The position numbers and the translations under genes are program-made. DNA of 64,000 bases from Tritrichomonas musculus (Eukaryota; Parabasalia; Tritrichomonadida; Tritrichomonadidae). Below the pieces are notes generated by a model, which was not told the DNA's origin, searched no databases, and saw only the letters and a list, made by a program, of their open reading frames with translations. Each line of letters starts with the position of its first letter. Positions within the stretch are counted from its first letter, which is position 1. Shown piece by piece: positions 50,246-61,027 of the stretch. The DNA lies in contig JAPFFF010000004.1 in the NCBI GenBank assembly GCA_039105265.1, forward strand, positions 62,001-126,000, read 5' to 3'.

Positions 50246-52301
50246 CAAGATATATCGAACGATTAAAAATCACTTAAAAAATATACTTCTCAATTTAAAG
50301 ATAATTGAAAATTTTAATATAACATCAGTTAAAAATGTAAGTTTTCACTCATACTGTCATCTATGACAAGAGGAATTCTATATAATCAATTTTTAATCGA
50401 AGAAATAGTGAATTTTATTTTTATGATAATAAAAAGGAGAATAAAAAATTCACATTTTGAATGCCTTATGAATTTTTTGAGAATGAATTTAAAATATTCA
50501 GAGCATATTTAATTTCCAACCATTTAAATTTATTATTATTTACAAATATAATTCATCAAGTATAGTATATATAACACAATAAATGATCTTTATTAACAAC
50601 AAAATTATAAAATGGGTTTTTGTCAATTAAACTAATAATCATTTGCATTATTCATGGAAATTAAATGATTCAAACAGTATATAAAAAAAAATTTATTCAA
50701 AAATTCTGAGAAACCATTTATAATAAAAATTTTATGCAAAACTTATTTATTCAAGAAATCAATGATTGTTGTTTTTATTATGATTTTGGGATTTGAATCA
50801 AAATGTGGTTTAATTTTTTTCAAAATGAAGGCCAGAAAATAAAAGTTAATGAAATCATTAAATACAGAGGTATTCATGTAGAGAAATTGACATAATATTG
50901 TAATATTGATCATATTTTCTTTATTTTTATTTTTAATCTAAGAATGAACTTTAATGGATAAGAATTTTATACTCCTATTTTTGAGATATTTCTATTTTTA
51001 TTTTTCTGAATAAGAATCGTTCTATAATTGAGAGGCTATATAATTTTTTTTATATAAAAATTGATGAAATATAAATATATATATATTTTTGTTTTAATAA
51101 TTATTATAGTATATATATATTGATAACTTTTTAATACTTATATGTTTAAAAACATTTATTTTCTAGAGATACACTTGTTTATATTTTTTTTTATTTTTTA
51201 TAAATTTTTAACTTTTTCAGTTATTATATTTTTTATATTGAAATAATAAACATTTTTTATCCTAGTAGTATTTTTATTAAAACATTATTTTATTTTATAT
51301 ATAATATATATTATTATTTATATACTATTAAAATTTATATTTAAGTTTTACATTATATATTAAATAGATAAATTAACATAAAAAAAAAAAGAAAAATTCA
51401 ATTAAACGATGGTTATCAATTGAATTTCTAAAAAAATATGTTGCTTTGTATTGTGATTATTTTTTGGTTTTCAATATATTAAATATTAAAATTATTTTAA
51501 TAATATAGTAATTAATAATTTAACTTTATAAAAAATGTTTTTAATAATATTTTTAAGAAGATGAGGAAATTTATATTTTTCAAGAATCACTTCACTATTA
51601 ACTTCACTTCACCGAAAATAAACATCTCACGTCACTGAAAAATAATAACGTACCAAAATACGATGAAAAATAATTCAAAATAATGCAAAATATAAAATTA
51701 CATTTTTCTATAAAATGAGAGTATAAAGTGACTTATTTACATAATAAAATTTATTTATATATTTATTATTATTATATTGTACAATTAGTATATAATTATT
51801 TCGTAAATCAATTGAGAAATAAGCCTTTTTGTTAATTTTTTAATGTAAATTTGCATTTAAATTTATATATGGCTAATAAATTGGATATATAACAGATAAT
51901 ATATTTTATAAATAAAATATAAAATATTATTATTGATTTATAATTCATAAATATTTTATTTGACTCGAGATATAGATGAAACATTATTTTTTAAATTGTT
52001 TTTAAATTCTCAACATCCATTAAAACTAATTATGGCAAATGTCAGTATTGGATATATAGAAGTAAATAATCTTAATATTTATTCATAAGATAAAATATTC
52101 ATTAAATTAAAGTAAAAATAAAAAAATCAAATAACGAGTTTTCACTTCACATGAATACCTCTTTAAATACATTTTAAATTTTTATAACTATTTTTAAATA
52201 TAAAATTATTTTTCTCATTATAACAATTTGAAAAGAAGATATGCTCAAAATATATTTTAGAAAGAAAACAGTTTTTTTCTAAGTATAAATGGCCATCTAA
52301 A
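50246..52301. other. 2-kb divergent intergenic region with opposed 13-bp repeats
   Basis: It lies between the minus-strand Tra1-like gene and a plus-strand gene, so it holds both promoters. GAGGTATTCATGT (50867-50879) is mirrored by its exact reverse complement at 52149-52161, bounding a 1295-bp, very AT-rich interval that may be a non-autonomous element. Near 51587-51640 there is a cluster of CACTTCAC and CACGTCACTG words. ATG GCC ATC TAA at 52289-52300 is a four-codon upstream ORF that ends one base before the next start codon. Confidence 0.5.
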
Positions 52302-52769
52302 ATGTCAAGAGGATCAAGAGAATCATCTCGACCACCAAGCAATTATACATCGAGACGATATCAAGATCAAAGAGATACTAGAGATTACGAAGATAAGAGA
52401 GAAAAAATTGATCGTATGTATGATGATAAAATTTATGATCGTTCTGATAGACTTCCTCCTCAATCTATGCTATCACAGGCTCAACCATCATATTCAAGTG
52501 GTCGTTATGATGTACGCCGTACGCAATCTTCCAGCTTTATTGAAAGATTTCCTAGACAATCAAAAAAATATATTTCAGAATCTCAGCCAGATCGTGATTT
52601 GCCGCGCAGATCACCAGATTCACAAGGAAAAAGAGATCGGTCACCTTCCGATTATGTAACAGAAACAGAAAAGATAGCTGATATTATTAAAAAAGAATAT
52701 CAGGTGAATCCACCAATACAATTGAATTTAGCACCCCCTGCTCTCCTTGATACCAAAACTTGGGATTAA
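52302..52769 (+). CDS. Arg/Ser-rich low-complexity protein
   Basis: 155 residues dominated by Arg, Ser, Asp, Tyr and Pro, with RS and RD dipeptides (SRGSRESSRPPSNYTSRRY; RRSPDSQGKRDRSPSDY). The C-terminus is less disordered: a helix TEKIADIIKKEYQ, then PIQLNLAPPALLDTKTWD. No RRM or zinc finger is present. The composition suggests a nuclear RNA-processing partner, but I cannot name a family. It lies 131 bp upstream of the IFT139 gene on the same strand. Confidence 0.6.
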   Translation: MSRGSRESSRPPSNYTSRRYQDQRDTRDYEDKREKIDRMYDDKIYDRSDRLPPQSMLSQAQPSYSSGRYDVRRTQSSSFIERFPRQSKKYISESQPDRDLPRRSPDSQGKRDRSPSDYVTETEKIADIIKKEYQVNPPIQLNLAPPALLDTKTWD

Positions 52770-52900
52770 TTATTTGTTATTTTTATTTTATAAATGCTAA
52801 TTATTATACTTTAAAAAATCGTTTTTTATAATTGAATATTAAATTGACCTATGATATGAAGTAATAGCGATCAAAATTCGTTCAAATATTAAAAAAAAAA

Positions 52901-55900
52901 ATGGAATGCATTCAAGAAAGAGCTTTTTATTATTGGAGGCATGGCCTTTATGGACATGTTCAAAGTATTTGTACAGATCGACCAAATGATAAACCTTCTA
53001 ATCTTTTTTTAACAATGCTCATTTCATTATCCAAATGCAAACTTGGTGAAATTGATGAAGCAATGGAAAATCTTTCACGAATGAAAAATCGCAAAGATTT
53101 ATCTCTTGTTTATGACGTTTGTACATATTGCATTAACTTATTTAATAAAGAGAAAAAAATAAACCAAAATGATTTAAATCAATTACTTGAAACAAATAAA
53201 CTCCAAAAAACAAATTCCCTTGCTTTATATTACGCTACCGAAGTTGCATGGCTTTTCAATATACCAGAACTTTATGAAAGTTACCTTGAATTCATTAAAA
53301 AATCTGGGCCAATGAGTGATTTAATGCAAACATTATACGCTTGGATTTTAACCACCAATGGAAAATATAATGAAGCACTTGAAACTCTTGATCAATCAAC
53401 AGATGAATATATTAGAAGATTTGATTTAATGGCTTTATATGCGAAAATAATTTGCCATGCTAATTCTCATCAATTTTCAGAAAGTATTCAAATAATTTCA
53501 CGTATTTTATCTAAATTTAACTTTCCAGAACTGAATATCGAAAAGTGTCGAATGTATATGGCCATGGATAAATGGAATTTTTCAAATACAATAATCGAAG
53601 ATACCAAAAATCTCTTTTTTTCCACATTTGAATTAAATTACTACGAAGTACTTGAAGGTTTGTATAACAGACAAGATACACAAGAAATTATCTCATGTTT
53701 AGATAATTTTTTTAATGATTGTACAACATATGAAAAAACAAATTGGCCGCTTCTCTTAAAAATTTCTTTTTCGTTATTCACAATATGTGGACAAAATCTC
53801 CCTATTATTGATAAGATTTTGAAAATAGTGATGCTTGCATGCGATTCATCTTCAAACAATCCAGATTGCGCTAATATACTAGGATTCCTCCATCTTTCTA
53901 CACATAATTACGTGGCAGCTTTAAATACCAATCAAACTAATTTTTTTTCGCAAAATCAAAATATAAATTTAACCACATTTCCTATGGAATTTCAGATTCG
54001 TCTTTTAATTGATACAGGACGATATCTAGAAGCGCAAGACATGCTTGACTTGTACAAATTAGTTGATGAGCACAATATGATTTATTATGTTCTTCAAAGT
54101 AAACTACTTCGCAAGATGAAAAGTACCAATGAGTCAGTCTTATTACCGTTATTTGAATCGCTAAAGACTCATTTTGACAACTATAGAAATAATCAACTTC
54201 CATTTGGCGAAGAAAATGCATTAGAGACTCAATATGAAAGAGTTTCGGAGCGCTTGATATTACTTAGAATGGACTCAATACTTGAAGCTCTTGAAGAGCT
54301 TGTTATTCAAAATCTCTCTGTTATTTACTCAACCCAAAAAGTTTTTGGAAAAGATTTAATTTCAATACTAGAGCCCATTCAAAAAGTTTCACTAAATTTT
54401 AATCCTATCTCTTTCTATTTAGTAGCTTTATATGATATCGTAGGAAAACCAGATGAAGCAATCAATAATTTACATAAAATTCTTTTATCACCGTCAGTCT
54501 ACAAATTACCAGAATGTTTAACTATAGCTGGTAAAGTATTTTATGAAAAAAATGACGTAGAGCTTGCAATAGAATGTATTAATGGCGCTTCTAACGAAGA
54601 TCCAACCTTATTAGAATCAATTGATTTTCTCATATTAAAATCAAAAGTTACATCAACAATCAAAGAATCAATTCCCAAAATTATTCGACTTTTCGAAAAA
54701 AATAAAACGAATAATTTAAATCCAAGCAAGCTTCCTTTTCTTACATATCTCAATTTCATAGATTTATGTTTTTCTGTAGGCGAATATCAAACAGCTGCAA
54801 ATTTCATTCACACAGCAACACAATCAATTACTCACAACACAGAAAAATTCATGTTACTTTTGCGACAAGTAAAGTCATTTGCCTATCGTCATCAAGAAGA
54901 AAAATCATTAATGACAATTGATAAGTTACAAAAGCATAAAAAGTTTGAATCTGAATTAGTTTTAGCAAAAGCAGATTTCTATCTTGAATTTTTGAAAGAT
55001 GAAAATCAATACATATCAATTCTACAAAATTATTCAAATGAAGCCAAAAGTGCTCAATCATTCATCTTTTTAGGTGATGGATTATGCAAAATGAAAAACT
55101 TTAATTCTGCAATTGCCGCATATCAAAAAGCTCTTAAAAAGAGTAGCAAAGATACTGAAATCATCAAAAAGCTAATTTTATGCTGTGTGTCAGCTCACAG
55201 ATTCAATGACGCCGTCGAATATTTTTCATCGTATTCCACTATATTAAAAAGTGAATATTTGTTTGGCACTCACTTTATAAAGTTAATGAATGAAATGAAG
55301 AGATATGATGAAGCCTTACAATGCATCTCCAAAGTTTCAAAATCCATATATTCTTTCATATCTCTTACACAAATTGAATATGATATTTTAACTGGTGAAA
55401 TAAAAGCCCAAATGAGCAATTTTAAAGAGTCAACAGAATCATTTAATCAGGCTGTTGACGCTTATACAAAATTGCTAGAAGAATCTAAAGAAAATCCTTA
55501 TTCAATTCATGCTAAAAAGCAAGTTTCTCTTATTATATACAATATCGGTATGAACTTTTTGAATCAAAATGATCGTCAAAAAGCTCTTGAAAAATTTCAT
55601 CTTGCGATTGAATTGAACCCACTTAATGCTTCGGCTGTCATAGCTTTATTTAATTTATATAGAGGAAGAAGCGAAATTGAAAAATGTCAAAAGATTTGTG
55701 TTGATTATCTTGAAATTGATCCGACAAATGAAACAATAGCACTCCTTTATACATCATCCCAAACATCTGGTTTATCAAAATCAATTCCATTCCTCCAAAA
55801 TGTTCTCAATGCTCATCCTTATTATTTCAGAACATTAGTTAGACTAGTTGAAATCTGTGCTCGGTGTGGTAAATTGCCAATAGCATATAGTTATATCAAA

Positions 55901-56752
55901 AAAGCAAAATGTAATGAATCAGGTTATTTCTTTGTTGAAGGATTATATGCTCAATATATTGGTAATAACAACAAAGCAAACCAGTTATACAAAAAGGCAT
56001 CTTTGAGCAAAAGATGGGAAATTCAAGCTAAAATAGCTTTGTTTTCACTTCTTGTGAATCCTGACAAAAAATTTGTCATATTTGAAGACCAGCCTCTTTC
56101 TTCAGAAAGTGATCTTAAAGAAGCAGAAGAGCTTTTGAAAGCAATTCATACTGATGATGCGACAACTAAATTACTTTATTGCGATTTATTGCTGTCGTAT
56201 AATACTAAAGAAACCATAAGTGAAGCATTCACTATATTTACCGATCTTTCAAATAAAGTTCCAGGTTTGGTTGCTGCTTTTCTGGGCCAAGCACGTTGTT
56301 TGACAAAGCAAGGAGATTATGATAGAGCTAATGATATCTTAACTTCAATTTTATCTGGTAACACATTTCATGAAAACTTCTCCTATTTTGAAGAATCATA
56401 TCTAATTCGAGCATACATCATTTCTCTCAAAACCAATTTCACATCTGCACAGCATTTTGTTTATCTTACAATTGGCCTTGATAGATGTTGTAAGAAAGCT
56501 TGGGAGATGTGTGCAGAGATTAACTTAAAGCGCAAAATGTATGCAGAAGCTGCTACTGCTTTCAAATACTGCTGGCAATTATGTGATCAACAGGACCTGG
56601 AAGCTGGATACAATTATGCATACTGCTCTATGAAAGCTAAAGATTACGACACAGCCTTAATTATTTGCCGAGAAATATTAAATTGTCATCCTTCTTATAA
56701 AGATCTGAAAGAAAAAATTATGATTCCATCTTTCTTGAAAATTAAAAGCTAG
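52901..56752 (+). CDS. intraflagellar transport protein IFT139 (TTC21-like)
   Basis: A 1283-residue TPR protein matching IFT139/TTC21B along its length (human about 1316 residues). IFT139 is a peripheral subunit of the IFT-A complex, which drives retrograde transport in cilia and flagella. Diagnostic blocks are the N-terminal YYWRHGLYGHVQSICTDRPN; the middle FIFLGDGLCKMKNFNSAIAA; RTLVRLVEICARCGKLPIAY (the family has LSRLIDLLRRCGKL); a GLYAQYIGNNNKANQLYKKA helix pair; NPDKKFVIFE; and a C-terminal run from CCKKAWEMCAEINLKRKMYA to YDTALIICREILNCHPSY (the family has SIDICHQVLEAHPTY). The start is the first ATG after a poly-A stretch. Its presence confirms a flagellate. Confidence 0.9.
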   Translation: MECIQERAFYYWRHGLYGHVQSICTDRPNDKPSNLFLTMLISLSKCKLGEIDEAMENLSRMKNRKDLSLVYDVCTYCINLFNKEKKINQNDLNQLLETNKLQKTNSLALYYATEVAWLFNIPELYESYLEFIKKSGPMSDLMQTLYAWILTTNGKYNEALETLDQSTDEYIRRFDLMALYAKIICHANSHQFSESIQIISRILSKFNFPELNIEKCRMYMAMDKWNFSNTIIEDTKNLFFSTFELNYYEVLEGLYNRQDTQEIISCLDNFFNDCTTYEKTNWPLLLKISFSLFTICGQNLPIIDKILKIVMLACDSSSNNPDCANILGFLHLSTHNYVAALNTNQTNFFSQNQNINLTTFPMEFQIRLLIDTGRYLEAQDMLDLYKLVDEHNMIYYVLQSKLLRKMKSTNESVLLPLFESLKTHFDNYRNNQLPFGEENALETQYERVSERLILLRMDSILEALEELVIQNLSVIYSTQKVFGKDLISILEPIQKVSLNFNPISFYLVALYDIVGKPDEAINNLHKILLSPSVYKLPECLTIAGKVFYEKNDVELAIECINGASNEDPTLLESIDFLILKSKVTSTIKESIPKIIRLFEKNKTNNLNPSKLPFLTYLNFIDLCFSVGEYQTAANFIHTATQSITHNTEKFMLLLRQVKSFAYRHQEEKSLMTIDKLQKHKKFESELVLAKADFYLEFLKDENQYISILQNYSNEAKSAQSFIFLGDGLCKMKNFNSAIAAYQKALKKSSKDTEIIKKLILCCVSAHRFNDAVEYFSSYSTILKSEYLFGTHFIKLMNEMKRYDEALQCISKVSKSIYSFISLTQIEYDILTGEIKAQMSNFKESTESFNQAVDAYTKLLEESKENPYSIHAKKQVSLIIYNIGMNFLNQNDRQKALEKFHLAIELNPLNASAVIALFNLYRGRSEIEKCQKICVDYLEIDPTNETIALLYTSSQTSGLSKSIPFLQNVLNAHPYYFRTLVRLVEICARCGKLPIAYSYIKKAKCNESGYFFVEGLYAQYIGNNNKANQLYKKASLSKRWEIQAKIALFSLLVNPDKKFVIFEDQPLSSESDLKEAEELLKAIHTDDATTKLLYCDLLLSYNTKETISEAFTIFTDLSNKVPGLVAAFLGQARCLTKQGDYDRANDILTSILSGNTFHENFSYFEESYLIRAYIISLKTNFTSAQHFVYLTIGLDRCCKKAWEMCAEINLKRKMYAEAATAFKYCWQLCDQQDLEAGYNYAYCSMKAKDYDTALIICREILNCHPSYKDLKEKIMIPSFLKIKS

Positions 56753-56990
56753 AAGAAAATAAATTTGTTCAATAAATTATAGATTAATTAATCATTTATT
56801 TTTTTTTTTTAACTTGAAATTGAAGATATTTTTTTTAATGATTAAAAATCATCATTTCTCAACAATTCTGATTATTGATTGATACCGATAGAATATGCAA
56901 GAAGAAATAGATGTGAATCAATTTATCAGCAATTTTTTTTATAAATTAACAAAAATGGATTGAAAATATATATAAAGGAGACGGAAAAAA

Positions 56991-57363
56991 GTGTAAACCA
57001 CGGAAAAAAGTGTAAACTTTAATTTTTTCTCCTCATCTGATTAAAATTACTTAACGCTAATTTTTTTACAACTTCTTAACACTTTGATAAATAATATATT
57101 GGATTTTCATCGAGTTTCATAAAGTATTTATAGCAAAACCATGATATTATATGTTTCTGATAAAAACGGTTTAAGGTTAAATAATTGTAGAAAACGATAG
57201 TTTAATATTTGAGAAAGATGAGGATTATTCATGACGAAATTCAGTGAAAATGGAATATATTATTCATCAAAGTTTTGAGAAGCTATAAAAAAATTGGTGT
57301 TTAAAAATTTTAACCAGATATGGAGAAAAAGTTAAAGTTTACACTTTTTTCCGAAGTTTACAC
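56991..57363. repeat. MITE-like unit with 32-bp terminal inverted repeats
   Basis: The left end 56991-57022 (GTGTAAACCACGGAAAAAAG, then TGTAAACTTTAA) and the right end 57332-57363 are reverse complements with two mismatches. The core CGGAAAAAAGTGTAAAC also occurs once more at 56982-56998, overlapping the left end, so the left end is partly duplicated. The 373-bp unit lies in the 650-bp gap between two convergent genes and ends 39 bp past the stop of the minus-strand gene. It has no ORF. Confidence 0.85.
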
Positions 57364-57402
57364 ATATTTCTATACCCTTTAAAAATAGATTTATTTAGAA
57401 AA

Positions 57403-60400
57403 TCATACAATTGATACAATAATTGGAGTAAATCCTACTTTTCCTTCAACACAAGAGTGCCTTAGAAGCATTTTGAACTTTCCGCAAATGCCGAATGACA
57501 ACATAAAGATATATCTCGACCTTCCTTCTTTTTCGCATTTATCGAGAGTTTCTTCCCACATTATTCCCGACTTTGCAGGATTCTGGCACATCAAATCAAG
57601 AGAGCATTCAGATATGAGATCACTTCCAAAGTCAGCAACGAGTCTATAAGGTTTATACTGTGTCAGTTCGACGACAGAAATATTAACATTATCATCATCA
57701 GCTTTAGAATCATCATCTTTACTTTCACTTTCTTCATCATTTTTATTTTGATAGTCACTTTCGAGAACCCATGAAATTTTTGCCATGATTTGTCTCGATT
57801 CAACGATATCAAATAAGTTTTCATCAATTTGAACTGATTCAGATAATAGGATACCTCTTCGTGTTGAAGAAACTTTCCAATTAAATCTCCACTTATTTTC
57901 AAGTCTTTGCATAATTGATACTTCTTTTGCCACTCTTAGTCTTTCATCTGAATTTAACGACCTTCCGATTATTTCTTCTTTCACCTTGGTTAAGCTGATA
58001 ACTCTTTCTCTGGAAGCATCAGAGCCATCTGTTTTAAGTTCTGATCTTTTATATGTTGCAATTGTTAGAATAGATTCATTAGATCCAATGATTCCTCTTT
58101 CATCTTCTTTATCAATTACAGCATGGAACTGAAATGCCGAATCAGCAAAGTTGAAGATTTCGTAACCAACATAAATGTTATTGGCAAGATTGAAAAATTC
58201 TTGATCATTATGTGGCTGTGGATTATTTTTCATTAGAAATACTCTGTTTAGTTTAAGGGATTCTTTTGCTTCGAAAGTTTGCTTGATTGTTTGACTACAG
58301 TAATAATCGCTATTATCATATATTGATTTGACGTTCAGACTAAAGTAAGTTTCATCAATTCGTGCTATAACTCTACAGTTGACTGTTGCTTTTCCTCCGG
58401 GAGGAATTGGTAAAAATTTCCAATTTTGTCCAACATTTCCAGTATTTGCTAAAAGTTCTGAATTAGTATCTGGGAAAATGACAAGTTTATAATTTGAATT
58501 AAAATCTCCGCCAAGTTGGAAATTTTCATCTGAAACGAAAGTCATCATATGTGGCTGAAGTAATTCTATTATTAATTGTGTAATTGGAACTGTTCCTGTG
58601 TTTATTACCCATAAAGAAAAGTCATATGCTTCGCCTTCATAAAGACTGAGCGAAGATGTCAAAGGGAGGTTTGATTTTATACAAAATGATGGAACTTTTT
58701 CAACGGCTTCAACTGTAATTTTTCTTGGTAATGAAAGTAATTGTTTCATATTAAAGAATAAAAATTCAAATCCTTTAATTTCATAAGAACCTGGATTTCG
58801 TGGAGTGAAATAGCTGTTTATTTCGCTTACTGTTCCCGGTGGAAGAAATTGAGAAGATACAATTGCATTGAAAGAACTATCGTCAATTAAAGTTCTCGCT
58901 TCATCAAGTTGTAATGTAACTGCATATGGATTTTTAATTTTATATTTGATAATAATAGTCGAGCCAACTGCCGCTGTTATTGCTGTAGTAAGATCCTGAT
59001 GCTTTTTGGGAAGATATGAAAATAAGAAGCTACTTGTTGATCCATTTTCTGCTTTTTTAAGGATTTTAACTTGCGGATCGTCGTAAATTATGTCAACAAT
59101 TTCAACTGGAAGCTCTAATTGTTCTTCTTCTTCATTTCTAACGCCATCAAGAGCATCATCAGCAAATGCATCAATTGGAATATTTTCGTCTTCTCCCTGT
59201 TTATTATCAGTGTTTTCGGTATTTTCAGCATTATCGTTCTTTTCGGTTTTGTTTTGTTCTTCTTTTTTACTCAATTCATATAAATCTGGAACTTCTTTGC
59301 TTGCTGATTTGGATAAAAAGGAAAGTTTGCTACTCTCTATACTAGCTGTACTCATTAAAGCACTTCCAACTCCAAAATCAGTTGGCCTACATTCGCATCG
59401 TTTTAATTCATGAAGTAAAAGTTCTTGTTGTTGGAAATCAAGGCATGACCCAACTGTGCAAAATATTTTTGATATAAAGCGCGAAAAAACGTCTTTTGGA
59501 ACATTTTGTCTGTGTTCAAGAAGATCGATAATCATTGGGAAGCAAAGATCACGGCCTTGGATAATGCTTGCTGATGTTATATCTTCAAGAATGAGATTTA
59601 AGGCAAAAATAATGAAAAGACTTGATGCATCTTTACTATAAACGTGAGCAAATTGATCAGCAATCACAGCAGCTTTTCGATTCAATCCAAGATTTTTAAG
59701 GCAGTTAAGAAGATCCCATGAACGTGAAAGAACACCTGAAGAAGTTGAATATCGAGTAATGTATTCAACAAGAGGATTGATTAGAGATTTGGAATATGAA
59801 CTAATTCTATCATTTCCACTTCCTGAATTACTTCCTTCATCAGACTTTGAATCATTGTTTGGATCAATATTAATGAAACTTTTGAGAAGGTTTTTACTTG
59901 TACTTTTTGACTTATTTTGATCAAATCGAAGTTCTTTTTCTGACTCTAAAAGATTTCCCATTTCATTATCTTTACTTGATTTTGCGTTTGAAATGATGAT
60001 TTTAATACTTGAATCAATGCATTTATCATATAGTTTAGCGTTATGATAATTGGCAGCGGAAGCCATATAAAACACTAGTGCTGGAGGAGTTAAATTATTC
60101 TCAAATTGTAATTGATTAATGTATCGAAATGGCGACGATGATGGTGCTGGAACAAAATGATGTTCTGTAATTACTCCTGGTTTAAGTTCTTCATATGATG
60201 CAAGCAATTCATAAAAAGAACCAAAAAAGGCTGGTTGCTGCTTCGCTTCAATATTACTTAAAGCTGCTTTGATTTGTGCTATCAAACCAGCATCATTCTG
60301 AGTTATTGCAGCAAAATCAGCTCTAACTTTTTGTTCACGTAAAACCTTTGGTGTAAGGTCTGATTTGTTTAAACCATTTTCAAGTAGATTAATTGCGCAT

Positions 60401-60915
60401 TCGCATATAATTGACGATAAGAAGTTTAATATATAATAATATGATTCAATTTCCGTAAGTTGGTGATTACAAAGGCAAGTTGGTGTTGCAGGTGCAAAGT
60501 TGTCAATTTTTTCTGGGGAATCGTAAATAATAAATGCTTTTTGACCAGGAGGTATTGATGGAAATGAATTGAAAGAATCTTCGAGATTTATGATGCTTTT
60601 GTTAACTGAATAATCAATAAATGAAACAATTGAATAATTCCTTAAAAAGAAATTGTATTTTTCTTTATCAAGTACGTCGATATAATTAATCAAGTCAGAA
60701 AATGTTTCACAAAAAAGAGGATGAACCCTTATAGTATTTGGTGGATCAATATTGTAATTTTTGGTTGTATTAATGATTTTTTCAGCCTTTTTACAATTTA
60801 TTTCGAATGTTTCCCTACATAAGTATCTCATTAAGGAAAGGCATTCAGGCGAGACATCAGCTGCGGGAACAACAAGAAGAGGAATAGCTAAATGAATATC
60901 TTGAAGTGTTTGCAT
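57403..60915 (-). CDS. TRAPPC9/Trs120-like TRAPP II subunit
   Basis: A 1170-residue protein resembling Trs120/TRAPPC9, a subunit of the TRAPP II complex that activates Rab GTPases at the Golgi. The N-terminal third is alpha-solenoid (a stretch with LGLNRKAAVIADQFAHVYSK recalls the family's R-K-A helix). The C-terminal half is a chain of Ig-like beta domains. There, YEIKGFEFLFFNMKQLLSLP, then PSFCIKSNLPLTSSLSLYEG and a NTGTVPITQLIIELLQPHM strand, match the Trs120 pattern in which LPLxxSLxLYEGE precedes an I-x-L-x-N-x-S/T strand. An acidic, Asn-rich linker separates the halves (about 560-620). It shares a 112-bp divergent promoter with the gene to the right. Confidence 0.65.
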   Translation of the reverse strand: MQTLQDIHLAIPLLVVPAADVSPECLSLMRYLCRETFEINCKKAEKIINTTKNYNIDPPNTIRVHPLFCETFSDLINYIDVLDKEKYNFFLRNYSIVSFIDYSVNKSIINLEDSFNSFPSIPPGQKAFIIYDSPEKIDNFAPATPTCLCNHQLTEIESYYYILNFLSSIICECAINLLENGLNKSDLTPKVLREQKVRADFAAITQNDAGLIAQIKAALSNIEAKQQPAFFGSFYELLASYEELKPGVITEHHFVPAPSSSPFRYINQLQFENNLTPPALVFYMASAANYHNAKLYDKCIDSSIKIIISNAKSSKDNEMGNLLESEKELRFDQNKSKSTSKNLLKSFINIDPNNDSKSDEGSNSGSGNDRISSYSKSLINPLVEYITRYSTSSGVLSRSWDLLNCLKNLGLNRKAAVIADQFAHVYSKDASSLFIIFALNLILEDITSASIIQGRDLCFPMIIDLLEHRQNVPKDVFSRFISKIFCTVGSCLDFQQQELLLHELKRCECRPTDFGVGSALMSTASIESSKLSFLSKSASKEVPDLYELSKKEEQNKTEKNDNAENTENTDNKQGEDENIPIDAFADDALDGVRNEEEEQLELPVEIVDIIYDDPQVKILKKAENGSTSSFLFSYLPKKHQDLTTAITAAVGSTIIIKYKIKNPYAVTLQLDEARTLIDDSSFNAIVSSQFLPPGTVSEINSYFTPRNPGSYEIKGFEFLFFNMKQLLSLPRKITVEAVEKVPSFCIKSNLPLTSSLSLYEGEAYDFSLWVINTGTVPITQLIIELLQPHMMTFVSDENFQLGGDFNSNYKLVIFPDTNSELLANTGNVGQNWKFLPIPPGGKATVNCRVIARIDETYFSLNVKSIYDNSDYYCSQTIKQTFEAKESLKLNRVFLMKNNPQPHNDQEFFNLANNIYVGYEIFNFADSAFQFHAVIDKEDERGIIGSNESILTIATYKRSELKTDGSDASRERVISLTKVKEEIIGRSLNSDERLRVAKEVSIMQRLENKWRFNWKVSSTRRGILLSESVQIDENLFDIVESRQIMAKISWVLESDYQNKNDEESESKDDDSKADDDNVNISVVELTQYKPYRLVADFGSDLISECSLDLMCQNPAKSGIMWEETLDKCEKEGRSRYIFMLSFGICGKFKMLLRHSCVEGKVGFTPIIVSIV

Positions 60916-61027
60916 TATTTTATATTTAAAAAGACGATCATATAACGTAAAATAATTTAGCCATAACTGGTTGTTATAATTATATTAAAATTTTAATCGT
61001 TATAAAAATAATAAACTATTCATTGAA
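60916..61027. promoter_or_regulatory. compact bidirectional promoter
   Basis: Only 112 bp separate the start codons of the minus-strand TRAPPC9-like gene and the plus-strand membrane protein. A TCATT initiator-like motif is at 61020-61024, just before the plus-strand ATG. The spacer is AT-rich with no other recognised motif. Confidence 0.6.
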
